Shown here one piece after another: positions 16,108 through 24,490 of a DNA stretch of 64,000 bases; within the stretch, counting starts at the first letter, position 1, and the number at the start of each line of letters is the position of its first letter. The stretch covers positions 1,860,001 to 1,924,000 of the forward strand of contig NC_018020.1 of the NCBI RefSeq assembly GCF_000266885.1. The letters run 5' to 3'. The notes under the pieces were generated by a model. That model searched no databases. It worked only from the letters and a program-made list of their open reading frames with translations, and was not told the origin of the DNA. Origin of the DNA: Turneriella parva DSM 21527. GTDB taxonomy: Bacteria; Spirochaetota; Leptospiria; Turneriellales; Turneriellaceae. The position numbers and the translations under genes are program-made.

Positions 16108-18611
16108 GCCCCTGCATAGAACGCAATGCGTTTACGTTGCCACAGAGCGAGCAACGCCAGCACTGCAAGCGCGATACCGAGTGCCTGGTAAACCTGGCGG
16201 CGAAACTCTTTGCGCACATCGGGTACTTCAATGACGCGCGAGTCATAGGTAAACTGCTGTCTCTCGGGCCCTTTAAACAGCGTCTTGGCATTCAGAAAAT
16301 AATTGCCTGGCTTCTGCAGGTAGATGTATTCGACGGGTGCGGAGAAATTGATTTCACCCTGCGGTATGCGCTCTGCACTTGCTATCTCCCACACGAAACC
16401 TTTGACTTTTACTTTCTTCGGCGGCCGGTAATCAAGGCGGATTTCTAAAATGCCTCGGTCAAATTTCGAGCTGATCAGTTCTGCCCTGCCGCCCACCTGA
16501 ATGGCGTCGCGCTCTTTGGGCATGACCACCTTTTCATAATCAATGTCAGTAAATTGAAATTTCTTGCGCGCCCGCGGGTCGTTCGAGTCGAAGTAGAAGT
16601 GGCGCGGCGCCGCGCGGGTGCCGTCGGCGTAAACGATGCCGAGCGAGATTACGCTGATGCCCCGCTCGAGGTTCTTGAGCCGCACCGTATAGATGTTTTC
16701 GTTTGCCTCGATCGGTGCCTTTTTGCCCTTAAAAGGGTCACGAATGTCGAAGCCAGACTGTTGGTAAACTTCGGCGATGCCCCGCGCGCCGTTGTCTTCA
16801 ATCGTGAATGTGATGTCGGGTCGCGTGATAACATCGGCTTCGGCATTGTGGCGAATCGTCAGGTCGTTTCGCTCGTTCGCCCCGATCTCGACACGGTAAA
16901 ACGCACGCTCAGAAACATTGCCCCCCAGGTCGACGGCTTCTACGGCGAAGATGTACTTGCCCACCGGCACATTGCTGAATGCAAGTTCTGTCGAGCTCGT
17001 CGTTTCGGTGAATTGACGCGGTAGTTTTTCTGCAAACGCGTAACGGTACGTCTGTATGCCGCTGTCGTCGGCCGCGCTGAACCTGATCACGACATCTTGG
17101 CGCGAATCGGGAATGCCATTCTCGTGCGTCGTGCTCGTGATAATCGGCCGACTCGGGGGTATCGAATCGACGACAAACGGGTAATGCTTCACCGGCGAGA
17201 CATTGCCCGCCTTGTCGCGGTATTTGATGTGCAGATAATAAGCGCCGCCGTTGAGGCCCGGTATCGTGATCTGCGTCGCGCGCGCATTCAGGTTATAAAG
17301 ATCGGGGTCAGTTTCTTTTTGGTCGTCGATCACCCACGCATAACTTTCGATACCCGATATGTCGTTGGGTTTTGGCCACTGAAAGACGGCATCGCTCGCT
17401 TTTGAAATTTTTCCGAGGGCGTGCGTGCGCGAGAAAATACCCACAGGGTCTGCTGTGGTGTCGGTCTCGCGCAGGCAGAGCGCCGGGCCGCAACCATAAA
17501 AGAGGTAAGGGCGAGCGCCGATGCGCGCAAACTCAAGCGGGCGGGCGGCGATGCCGTCGCGCGTTACGCGGTGGTCGACACCCACAAAAGGGTTATCTGG
17601 ACGATCGATAAACCGTGCATATATCTGCGGCGCGCCATTGCGTGTATCTTGCCACGCGGTCACGACCGTGTCTGAACCCGCCACGATGGCCGGCAGATAA
17701 CTCGGCGCGGCATTCTCGCTGACGCGCAGCGGCTCTTGTCCCTCAGGTGCGGCAAAAATCGACCAGACTTTGTCAGGGTTGCTCTGCCAAACGAAGATAA
17801 GCTTATCCTTTGCATCCGTCATTCTCGCTGAAAAATTCTGTGCGCCGTTTGAAGTGATGCGCACGTTGCCCGCCCAGCTGGCGCCGCCGTCGAGGCTGAA
17901 TGAGCGAAAGATGTCGTCGATCAGTGTCGATTCGGCGCGGTTCTGGTATAATATATCGAGGCGGTTGCCGCGGCGCAGCACCGCAGGGAAAAGCGCGCCC
18001 CGCGTCGCACCGCTGATTTCTGCCACTGTTGTTGTGCCATAAAACTGGCCACCAGCGCCGTTTGCCGCCGTGAGCCGAAACCGGTTCGTTCCAGCGGGCT
18101 CTTGATAGAAGATAATGTGCTTGCCTGTACCGGTCATTTTCGCCAGCGGCAGAATTGCGTTGAGCTTACCCGCGGTTGCCGGTAGCACCTGCTTCGGCGA
18201 AAGCCCTTCGACGCCCGAAGCACTGTATACATAATAGATGCCTGAGGCGCCACCCTGCGGCAAAGTCTCTTGCCATGAGATAAGAATTTCATTCGCGAGC
18301 ACCGAGATCGAAGGGTGCAGCGGAAACTGCTGCTCTGCCGGGCCGAGCGTCACGTCGGCCACAACCCGCCGCGTGAATTTACCCATGTCGCTGTAAACGA
18401 TTGCGATCTCGGCTTCGGTGGCTACATTCTTGGCAAATGGCGCCTTCAACGAGGCCGTGACCGCATAGAGACGACTCTCACCTTCATGGCAACAGGTTGC
18501 ATATTCGTCAGCGCGCCGGTCGACAAGCACTGGGTCGCCCCAGCCGATCGGCTCGGCGAATACCGTGCCAATAACTACGACAAGGTGGATACGCAGTATC
18601 CACTTTGTCAT
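16098..18611 (-). CDS. Membrane-anchored periplasmic protein with sialidase-like propeller and FN3-like domains
   Basis: 837 residues. Signal peptide (MTKWILRIHLVVVIGTVFA) followed by a propeller-like half (25-370) with an Asp-box-type motif SLDGGASW and repeated WQD/WQS strands, as in BNR/sialidase folds, but without a clear sialidase active site. Next come fibronectin/bacterial Ig-like segments (DKAGNVSPVKHYPFVVDSIPP; VEAVDLGGNVSERAFYRVE), and a C-terminal TM helix (about 803-822) followed by RKR, giving a periplasmic protein held in the inner membrane. It overlaps the MBL gene upstream (ATGA) and the 580-residue exported protein downstream. Confidence 0.75.
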   Translation of the reverse strand: MTKWILRIHLVVVIGTVFAEPIGWGDPVLVDRRADEYATCCHEGESRLYAVTASLKAPFAKNVATEAEIAIVYSDMGKFTRRVVADVTLGPAEQQFPLHPSISVLANEILISWQETLPQGGASGIYYVYSASGVEGLSPKQVLPATAGKLNAILPLAKMTGTGKHIIFYQEPAGTNRFRLTAANGAGGQFYGTTTVAEISGATRGALFPAVLRRGNRLDILYQNRAESTLIDDIFRSFSLDGGASWAGNVRITSNGAQNFSARMTDAKDKLIFVWQSNPDKVWSIFAAPEGQEPLRVSENAAPSYLPAIVAGSDTVVTAWQDTRNGAPQIYARFIDRPDNPFVGVDHRVTRDGIAARPLEFARIGARPYLFYGCGPALCLRETDTTADPVGIFSRTHALGKISKASDAVFQWPKPNDISGIESYAWVIDDQKETDPDLYNLNARATQITIPGLNGGAYYLHIKYRDKAGNVSPVKHYPFVVDSIPPSRPIITSTTHENGIPDSRQDVVIRFSAADDSGIQTYRYAFAEKLPRQFTETTSSTELAFSNVPVGKYIFAVEAVDLGGNVSERAFYRVEIGANERNDLTIRHNAEADVITRPDITFTIEDNGARGIAEVYQQSGFDIRDPFKGKKAPIEANENIYTVRLKNLERGISVISLGIVYADGTRAAPRHFYFDSNDPRARKKFQFTDIDYEKVVMPKERDAIQVGGRAELISSKFDRGILEIRLDYRPPKKVKVKGFVWEIASAERIPQGEINFSAPVEYIYLQKPGNYFLNAKTLFKGPERQQFTYDSRVIEVPDVRKEFRRQVYQALGIALAVLALLALWQRKRIAFYAGAWA

Positions 18612-19579
18612 AATTCGATTTCGAGTCCCTCGTATGCCGCCATAATCTGTAACGGATGATTCGGCGCCATCATGCTCTTGTACTTGATTGCCTGAAGCAG
18701 CACGTTATCCATCTTTTGGTCGTCGTAAGACGGGTCGTGGTGGTAGAGTACCAATTTTTTGACCTCACTCTTGATGGCGATGTCTGTGGCAATCGCAGCA
18801 GACGAGTGGCCCCAGTCAATTTTCTGCAAACTTTCTTCAAAGGTATATTGTGTGTCGAACACCAATACATCCGCACCAAAAAAATAATCGATGTAAGGGC
18901 CAATATCTTCGAGCGTTTCGAGGTTAAATTCTGCATCAGAACAAAAGACAAAAGTTTTGCCATTCGGCTGTTTAAATTTGTAAGAGTAACATCCGCCTGG
19001 GTGCCTCACCGATTTTGCCGAGACGTTCAGGCCGTAGACATCGACGCTACCCGTCTCTTCGAAATGCGTGAACGACTTCTGCGCGCTGAGCTCGTCGAAT
19101 GTCAGCGGAAAATGCGTCGTAATCATCTGGTAGCGCAGACGCGCTTCGATGTCGGGAAAGCACGAGTAAAAGTTCAGTTTGTTGCCCGGGATAAATATCG
19201 GCACAAAAAACATAAGACCCTGAATGTGGTCCCAATGCGAGTGCGTGAAAAAGAATGCCATGTCGTCGCTGCCGGTCATTTTGCCGCGCGACATGAGAGC
19301 GTTACCGAGGCCCCTGAGGCCAGTGCCGGCATCGACAACGATGGTCTTGTTTTCGCTGGTCTGAATTTCTACGCAGGTCGTGTTGCCGCCATAGGTACCG
19401 CGCACCGAAAATGGCAGATTGCCGATGAAGTTCTCGATCGCTTCGCGCGACAGCAGGTCGGCAGGGCTCGCGAGTTCGAGCACCTTACGTATTTTGTCTT
19501 CGACCTGACGGGCGGTAATTGCGGTGGCGAGCGAGCCCCGCACCCCCCAAAAGCGAATGAACATCGCTCCCGATTTCAT
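18608..19579 (-). CDS. MBL-fold metallo-hydrolase
   Basis: 323 residues, metallo-beta-lactamase fold related to PhnP/RNase Z-like phosphodiesterases. The zinc motif HSHWDH is at 113-118 (THSHWDHIQG); further ligands are in VRHPGGCYSYK, VFCSDAEFN and the late VLYHHDPSYDD. It opens with FIRFWGVRGS and ends with AAYEGLEIEL, both seen in the branch often linked to cyclic-nucleotide or response-regulator signalling. The substrate is unknown. ATG at 19564 (five codons in) is an alternative start. First gene of the overlapping operon, so its promoter lies in the 19580-19660 gap shared with the divergent marC-like gene. Confidence 0.85.
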   Translation of the reverse strand: MKSGAMFIRFWGVRGSLATAITARQVEDKIRKVLELASPADLLSREAIENFIGNLPFSVRGTYGGNTTCVEIQTSENKTIVVDAGTGLRGLGNALMSRGKMTGSDDMAFFFTHSHWDHIQGLMFFVPIFIPGNKLNFYSCFPDIEARLRYQMITTHFPLTFDELSAQKSFTHFEETGSVDVYGLNVSAKSVRHPGGCYSYKFKQPNGKTFVFCSDAEFNLETLEDIGPYIDYFFGADVLVFDTQYTFEESLQKIDWGHSSAAIATDIAIKSEVKKLVLYHHDPSYDDQKMDNVLLQAIKYKSMMAPNHPLQIMAAYEGLEIEL

Positions 19580-19659
19580 AGGGCGAACGCGTCAGCAAGG
19601 TTTTTTGTGCCTTCGCTAAAACGGTGTGCATGGCACGGCGTTTTGGCGAAGTTTCCCTG

Positions 19660-20247
19660 ATGGAAGAGTTTCTCAGGGCCATTGTTGTCACGTTTATCCC
19701 TATTTTTGTCGCGACAGATGCTGTCGGTATTCTGCCCATTTTCGTCGGCATGACCCGCAAACGCAAGAACGCCGAGCGGCGCCGTATCGTCGCGCTTTCG
19801 ATGATCACAGCCTTCGTGCTCACGGCGATTTTTACCGTCATGGGCAAGGCGATCTTTCGTTTTATGGGCATCACTGTGTTCGACTTCATGGTCGCGGGGG
19901 GAGTTATACTTTTTATTCTGGCAATTCTCGACGTCATGGGTGCGCGCCATAATCACGATGACGACAGCGGCGCCATGGGCGTAGTGCCGCTCGGTACCCC
20001 CATGGTTGCCGGCCCAGCGCTCATCACGACCTGCGTTCTGATGGCGAATGAATATGGCTATACAGTCACCCTCATATCGCTTGCCGTCAATATCGTAATC
20101 GCGGGTCTGCTGTTTCTGCAAGCACCACTTGTCACGAAAGTGCTCGGCGACGAGGGTTCGGCCGCTCTTTCTAAAATCACCAGCCTGCTGCTCGCTTCGA
20201 TTGCCGTCATGATGGTGCGGCGCGGCGTGCTCTCAATGGTCAACTGA
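19660..20247 (+). CDS. MarC family integral membrane protein
   Basis: About 195 residues with six predicted TM helices. ATG at 19660 is chosen because the product then begins [20 protein letters not shown], as in other MarC proteins (hydrophobic start with an early Asp); in-frame starts at 19624 and 19630 would add 10-12 polar residues. Family motifs include [16 protein letters not shown] and [12 protein letters not shown]. MarC/SNARE-associated proteins are of unknown transport function; the old multiple-antibiotic-resistance link is not supported for E. coli MarC. Followed 23 bp later by the sugar dehydrogenase gene. Confidence 0.88.
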   Translation: MEEFLRAIVVTFIPIFVATDAVGILPIFVGMTRKRKNAERRRIVALSMITAFVLTAIFTVMGKAIFRFMGITVFDFMVAGGVILFILAILDVMGARHNHDDDSGAMGVVPLGTPMVAGPALITTCVLMANEYGYTVTLISLAVNIVIAGLLFLQAPLVTKVLGDEGSAALSKITSLLLASIAVMMVRRGVLSMVN

Positions 20248-20270
20248 ATGCCTTAACCCGGAGTCAAAAG

Positions 20271-21530
20271 ATGAAACTGAAATGGAAAATTTTGATCGCT
20301 ATTCTGTTGCTCACCGGGGGGGCTGTGCTGCTCTTTACCGAAGAGATCAAGATTAAGATAATCCACATTCTGGGGGCGGCAGAGAATTACAAAGTCGAGG
20401 GTGACCCTAACGCCATGCAGCCGCGTTTTAACGATGCGGATATACAACGCGAGAAGATTCTGGTGAATCTGGCACAGATCGCCTCTGGTTTTACGCAGCC
20501 GGTCGACATTCAGTTTTCACCCGTCGAAAAAGATACCGCACTCATCGCTGAAAAAACCGGCGCTCTCAAATGGGTTAATTTTAGAAGCAAGGCAATGGGC
20601 ACGCTTGCGAAAATTAATGTCATTACCAATGCTGAAGAAGGTTTGCTCGGAGTCGCGTTTCACCCGGCTTATGCGACAAACGGAAAGATCTACCTCAACT
20701 ATGTTGCGAATGAAAACGGCAAAGACGTCAGCCGTGTTTCTGAATGGATTGTCTCGAAACCTGCAAATCTCGCAGAAGCTACGCTCGGCGATGAACGTAT
20801 TCTCATGCGCGTCGTGCAGCCCTACGCGAACCATAACGCGGGCCAGCTCGCGTTCGGGCCAGACGGTATGCTCTACATCGGTTGGGGCGACGGCGGTTTC
20901 AAAGACGACCCGAAGGGCCATGGTCAAAACCCGCTGACTTTTCTCGGCAGCATGCTGCGTATCTCGGTCGAGCCAGACGTAAACGGCAAGCCTTACCCCA
21001 TACCGAAAGACAATCCTCATGTTGGCGATACACGTTATGCGCCCGAGACCTGGGCGATTGGGTTTCGCAACCCGTGGCGCTACAGCTTTGACCCGAAAGG
21101 GCGGCTCATCGTCGCCGATGTCGGGCAAGACCTGTATGAAGAAATCGACATCGTCGAGAAGGGCGGCAACTATGGCTGGAACCGGCGCGAGGGCTTTCAC
21201 TGTTTTGAACCTAAAGAAAATTGCGAGACGAAAGGACTTCTGGACCCCGTTTATGAATATGGCCGCAAAGAAGGGCAATCGCTTACCGGTGGTTATGTTT
21301 ATACCGGCGCGGAGATCTCTGCGCTGAAGAACAAATATGTGTTCGCCGATTTCGTCAGCGGGCGCATCTGGGCGATCGATCTTCCTGAAAATGCGCAGAC
21401 GAAGGTGACGAAAGTTTTCACTCTCGGGCGCTGGCCGGTGCTGATTTCAAGTTTCGGGCGCGATGCTGCGGGCAATGTTTATGCGGCCGATTTTGGCAGC
21501 GGAAAGATTTTTCGGCTGGTGGCTAAATAG
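20271..21530 (+). CDS. PQQ-dependent sugar dehydrogenase-like protein
   Basis: 419 residues; N-terminal signal anchor ([19 protein letters not shown]) then a six-bladed soluble glucose/aldose dehydrogenase-type propeller. Hallmarks: [84 protein letters not shown] and [10 protein letters not shown]. Expected to oxidise sugars in the periplasm with PQQ; no PQQ biosynthesis genes are in the window, so the cofactor may come from elsewhere. Convergent with the next gene with no spacer between their stop codons. Confidence 0.88.
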   Translation: MKLKWKILIAILLLTGGAVLLFTEEIKIKIIHILGAAENYKVEGDPNAMQPRFNDADIQREKILVNLAQIASGFTQPVDIQFSPVEKDTALIAEKTGALKWVNFRSKAMGTLAKINVITNAEEGLLGVAFHPAYATNGKIYLNYVANENGKDVSRVSEWIVSKPANLAEATLGDERILMRVVQPYANHNAGQLAFGPDGMLYIGWGDGGFKDDPKGHGQNPLTFLGSMLRISVEPDVNGKPYPIPKDNPHVGDTRYAPETWAIGFRNPWRYSFDPKGRLIVADVGQDLYEEIDIVEKGGNYGWNRREGFHCFEPKENCETKGLLDPVYEYGRKEGQSLTGGYVYTGAEISALKNKYVFADFVSGRIWAIDLPENAQTKVTKVFTLGRWPVLISSFGRDAAGNVYAADFGSGKIFRLVAK

Positions 21531-21977
21531 TCATAAGTAAAAGTCATAAAGGCGCATGTCGTTGGCCAAACCTGCGAGCGGTATCGGGCTCTGGCTTCGC
21601 AGGCCGAAGCGGTCGGCGTACCCGGTTGCTAAACCCATCAGAAAACCCGTCGAGTTTGTGAAGCGCCCCAGCGTGATGTTGCGAAAGCCGAGCTGGCCTG
21701 TGAAGTAGAGCGCATCGTTATCGAAGCTGTTTTTCATGTATTGCGCGCTCCAACCGACGAAGCCTTTCGCAAATTCATTGCGGCCACCAAAACCGACCGT
21801 ATGGTGCAGCTCATTATAGGGTTTGCCGCGAAACTCTCGGGTAAAGTGGTGCGAGACTCCTCCGAACATGAGCTGGTACGATGTACATTGCGTCGCCAGT
21901 AGCGCAGCTATAGACACCAAGGCGATAACTCGCCGGGTGCTACTGTAGAAACGGTCGATTCTGAAAATACTTAGCAT
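21531..21977 (-). CDS. Predicted lipoprotein with PagP-like small barrel character
   Basis: 148 residues. The N-terminus has a hydrophobic stretch ending in LLATQC, a possible lipobox (Cys27). The rest is beta-rich: YNELHHTVGFGGRN, GFVGWSAQYMKNSFDNDALYFTGQL, GFLMGLATGYADRF. The NSFDN...ATGY pattern is often seen in small eight-stranded barrel or barrel-like proteins, but no family can be named with confidence. It sits between a convergent dehydrogenase and a leftward membrane protein gene 37 bp upstream. Confidence 0.55.
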   Translation of the reverse strand: MLSIFRIDRFYSSTRRVIALVSIAALLATQCTSYQLMFGGVSHHFTREFRGKPYNELHHTVGFGGRNEFAKGFVGWSAQYMKNSFDNDALYFTGQLGFRNITLGRFTNSTGFLMGLATGYADRFGLRSQSPIPLAGLANDMRLYDFYL

Positions 21978-22014
21978 GAAAATTTAGAATCCGTTTCGCT
22001 CGCGACCACAACTG

Positions 22015-22440
22015 TTATTGTTTCATGTTGGTGAGCGACTGCGACAGCCGAATCGAACCTGCACCCAGCACGTTCAGAATCACAGAAATATTCCAGAGCG
22101 TCAGCTGCGCCGGCGCCAGTAGTTTCAGAAAGCCGCCCCCGAGCATGAAGGCGACGATTGCGAACGAAAGCAAAACATCGATTGAGTTGCCCAGCTCTTG
22201 CCATAGCGGCTTTTCATTGCTCGTCGGTTTTTTGAGAGTCCGCACGACGAGCGAAAGCACGCACGCATCGGTTGCGCGGTGGCGGCTGATGACCAGCGCC
22301 AGAAGGTTCGCGACGTTGATCACTAGATCGAGCGCCCCCCAGAAGGTTAGCCACACCTGCCCGAGCGCAATGCCCGCAAGAATTTTGAAGGCGCAGAAAG
22401 GCAGGCCGACAGTGATGATTTCGAAGCTGGCGGATAGCAC
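22015..22440 (-). CDS. Small membrane protein, unknown
   Basis: 141 residues with four predicted TM helices (about 5-30, 34-52, 92-110, 117-136) and a cytoplasmic-looking loop with HRATDACVLSLVVRTLKKPTSNEK in the middle. No recognised family. The start is GTG at 22440; an upstream in-frame stop near 22453 limits alternatives. Divergent from the phd-vapC pair and sharing its short promoter region. Confidence 0.6.
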   Translation of the reverse strand: MLSASFEIITVGLPFCAFKILAGIALGQVWLTFWGALDLVINVANLLALVISRHRATDACVLSLVVRTLKKPTSNEKPLWQELGNSIDVLLSFAIVAFMLGGGFLKLLAPAQLTLWNISVILNVLGAGSIRLSQSLTNMKQ

Positions 22441-22446
22441 GAGAAA

Positions 22447-22499
22447 AAAGTACTAAATTTATTGTCAAATAGCACTAAATTCCGTACTTTCTAAGTATG
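22447..22499 (+). promoter_or_regulatory. Promoter and operator of phd-vapC pair
   Basis: -35 TTGTCA (22462-22467), 17-bp spacer, -10 TACTTT (22485-22490), then six bases to the ATG at 22497, so the transcript should begin at or next to the start codon (leaderless). Inverted arms AAAGTAC (22447-22453) and GTACTTT (22484-22490) frame the promoter and could be the antitoxin's own operator. Confidence 0.6.
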
Positions 22500-22733
22500 C
22501 GAATCGCCCCCATGCAAGAGCTCAAAGAGAATCTGGCGACTCTCGCCGATATCGCTGCACGCGGCGAAACCATCGAAATTACCAAGCACAATAAACCCTT
22601 CATTCGTCTCACGCCTGCGACTGCTTTGGGGTTGCATATCGGCCGCAGCGTGGGTAAAGCCCGGCTGAAGGCGGCCGTCGTCAAGAATACCGGCGGCGCG
22701 TATCTGAAAATTCTTGCAGCTGATCGTGAATAG
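22497..22733 (+). CDS. Phd/YefM-family antitoxin
   Basis: 78 residues. The N-terminal half (MQELKENLATLADIAARGETIEITKHNKPFIRLTP) has the Phd/YefM pattern: a helix followed by GE-x-I-x-IT-x-x-x-KP-x-x-x-L, which forms the DNA-binding dimer. The C-terminal part (IGRSVGKARLKAAVVKNTGG) would bind and block the toxin. Upstream of and overlapping (8 bp, GTGAATAG) a PIN-domain toxin gene, the expected order. Likely autoregulated through the inverted repeat in its promoter. Confidence 0.85.
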   Translation: MRIAPMQELKENLATLADIAARGETIEITKHNKPFIRLTPATALGLHIGRSVGKARLKAAVVKNTGGAYLKILAADRE

Positions 22734-23142
22734 AGTTTATCTCGACACCTCTGCGTACCTCGCGGTTCTCTTGGGCGAGAAGCAGGCTGCGTCGGTTACG
22801 AAGAAGCTTTCGAACCGCGTACTTTGTTCGAGCACGCTGTTGTTAATAGAAGCTGAGCGCAATCTTGTGCACTTGGTGCGTCTTGAAAAAATCAGCACGC
22901 TTGATTTTGAATCGGCATACACACAAATCCGCAAAGACCAGGAGGCTTTCCTTTTGCGTGACTTTACGCCCGATCTATGCCTGACGCGCCACTTTCCGCT
23001 GATTAGGACTCCGAAATCAGCCGACATGGTGCACCTGCGTACCGCACAATGGTTTATGAAAAACGGCGGTCTCGAAGAATTTATTTCTCTCGATGAAAAC
23101 CAACTGCAGGCCGCGCGTGAACTTGGTTTACCCGTGAATTAG
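22726..23142 (+). CDS. vapC: PIN-domain toxin (VapC-like)
   Basis: About 138 residues from GTG at 22726, which overlaps the antitoxin stop (GTGAATAG); a TTG four codons earlier is less likely. PIN nuclease acidic residues are present: Asp in VYLDTSAYL, Glu in LLIEAERNL, Asp in SADMVHLRTA and Asp in ISLDENQL. VapC toxins cleave tRNA or rRNA; the target here is unknown. Fused by context to a Phd-type, not a VapB-type, antitoxin, a mix that is common. Convergent with ispG. Confidence 0.85.
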   Translation: MNRVYLDTSAYLAVLLGEKQAASVTKKLSNRVLCSSTLLLIEAERNLVHLVRLEKISTLDFESAYTQIRKDQEAFLLRDFTPDLCLTRHFPLIRTPKSADMVHLRTAQWFMKNGGLEEFISLDENQLQAARELGLPVN

Positions 23143-23175
23143 TGAAGTTCTGAGAATGTCATGCGCGGCGAGTTT

Positions 23176-23204
23176 CTCCTCCGCGCACCTCCGTGCCCTT
23201 TGTG
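23176..23204. repeat. Short degenerate 9-nt tandem repeat
   Basis: In the vapC-ispG gap, three imperfect 9-nt units follow each other: CTCCGCGCA, CCTCCGTGC, CCTTTGTGG, then TTTA. The text resembles the CCGTG/CCTCTGTG-type degenerate repeats seen in intergenic DNA of many unrelated bacteria. Function unknown. Confidence 0.35.
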
Positions 23205-23218
23205 GTTTATGAAGAATT

Positions 23219-24370
23219 TCAGAGCTTCAGCGATTTCTCGAGAATCGCAATCTCTTCGAGCACGCGCGGTACAATCTCCGATTCGGCAATTTTGCCTTTG
23301 CTTTCGCCTTTGACATAGAGAATCGCCGAGCCTGCACCGGCAGAAATTCCGATATCCGCCTCTTTAGATTCGCCGGGGCCGTTGACGAGGCAACCCATGA
23401 CCGCAACCTTCAGCGGTGTCTTGATATGCGCGACCGCTTCTTCGACTTCTTTGGCGATGCGAAAGAGGTCGACCTCAAGGCGGCCGCAAGTCGGGCATGA
23501 GATGAGCGTTACGCCAAAACTCACGAGGCCGAGCGAGCGCAGAATTTCGCGGCCGACCTTTACCTCTTCAGTGCCATCAGTCGTGAGGCTGACACGAATG
23601 GTGTCGCCGATACCTTCAGACAAGAGGCCGCCGATGCCGATCGATGACTTGATCGTGCCCTGCCAGCTTGTGCCTGCTTCGGTGACGCCGAGGTGAAACG
23701 GGTAGTCGCACAATTTCGCGAGTTTGCGGTAAGCCTCCATCATCATAAAAACGTCGCTCGATTTGAGCGAGACAATCACGTCGTCGAAGTTGTGCTCGTT
23801 ACAGATTTCGATGTGCCTGAGCGCAGATTCGACCATACCGTCAGAAGTGGGATATCCCACTTTGCGCATGATATCTTTCTCGAGTGAGCCTGCGTTCACG
23901 CCGATACGAATCGGAATGCCGTTATCTTTGCAGGCGCGCAGCACTTCTGAGACTTTGTCTTTGTTGCCGATGTTGCCGGGGTTAATACGAATCTTGTCGA
24001 CGCCGCTTTTCACGGCAATCAGCGCGAGTTTGTGCTGAAAGTGTATGTCGGCGACGAGGGGAATATGAATATTCTCTTTGATCTTCTTTAAAGCATGCGC
24101 CGCGTCTTCGTCGTTCGCAGTGCAGCGCACGACCTGGCACCCGGCCTCTTCGTAGCGCAGAATCTGTTCGACTGTTGATTTCCAGTCGGCGGTTTTCGTC
24201 TTCGTCATCGACTGTACCGGCACCGGGTGGCCAGACCCGATAGGCACACCGGCCATCATTACGGTGCGGGTTTTGCGGCGCTCGACTTTGTCGTGCACTT
24301 CAGCGCTGCCGATTTCTGCGGGCGTCGGCCCGTCGAATTCATTGGGAGCAGATTTTTCCGGAGCCGTCAT
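23219..24370 (-). CDS. ispG: 4-hydroxy-3-methylbut-2-enyl diphosphate synthase IspG
   Basis: Penultimate enzyme of the MEP isoprenoid pathway: a 4Fe-4S protein that reduces MEcPP to HMBPP. ATG at 24370 gives 383 residues; an in-frame TTG at 24391 would add seven. The TIM-barrel part has VQSMTKTKTADW, ADIHF, IRINPGNIG and IRIGVNAGSLE; the C-terminal part has the cluster cysteines in SCPTCGR and GCLVNGPGE. It is the short form without the inserted A* domain found in plants. Monocistronic, convergent with vapC. Confidence 0.96.
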   Translation of the reverse strand: MTAPEKSAPNEFDGPTPAEIGSAEVHDKVERRKTRTVMMAGVPIGSGHPVPVQSMTKTKTADWKSTVEQILRYEEAGCQVVRCTANDEDAAHALKKIKENIHIPLVADIHFQHKLALIAVKSGVDKIRINPGNIGNKDKVSEVLRACKDNGIPIRIGVNAGSLEKDIMRKVGYPTSDGMVESALRHIEICNEHNFDDVIVSLKSSDVFMMMEAYRKLAKLCDYPFHLGVTEAGTSWQGTIKSSIGIGGLLSEGIGDTIRVSLTTDGTEEVKVGREILRSLGLVSFGVTLISCPTCGRLEVDLFRIAKEVEEAVAHIKTPLKVAVMGCLVNGPGESKEADIGISAGAGSAILYVKGESKGKIAESEIVPRVLEEIAILEKSLKL

Positions 24371-24490
24371 GGGGCCGGGTGCGTCTCTCAATCAGGCTGA
24401 AAAGAGCTTTCCGGGTTATCGTGTCCCGTTCGTGGTAATTGGCTGCGGGCGGCAGGTCTAAATACAGCTGCCATCGCCGTTGTTATCAAA

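Noticed and set aside
22441-22475. Promoter for the leftward membrane protein from TTGACA on the minus strand
   Set aside because: No -10 at a fitting distance was found, although the -35-like element is perfect.
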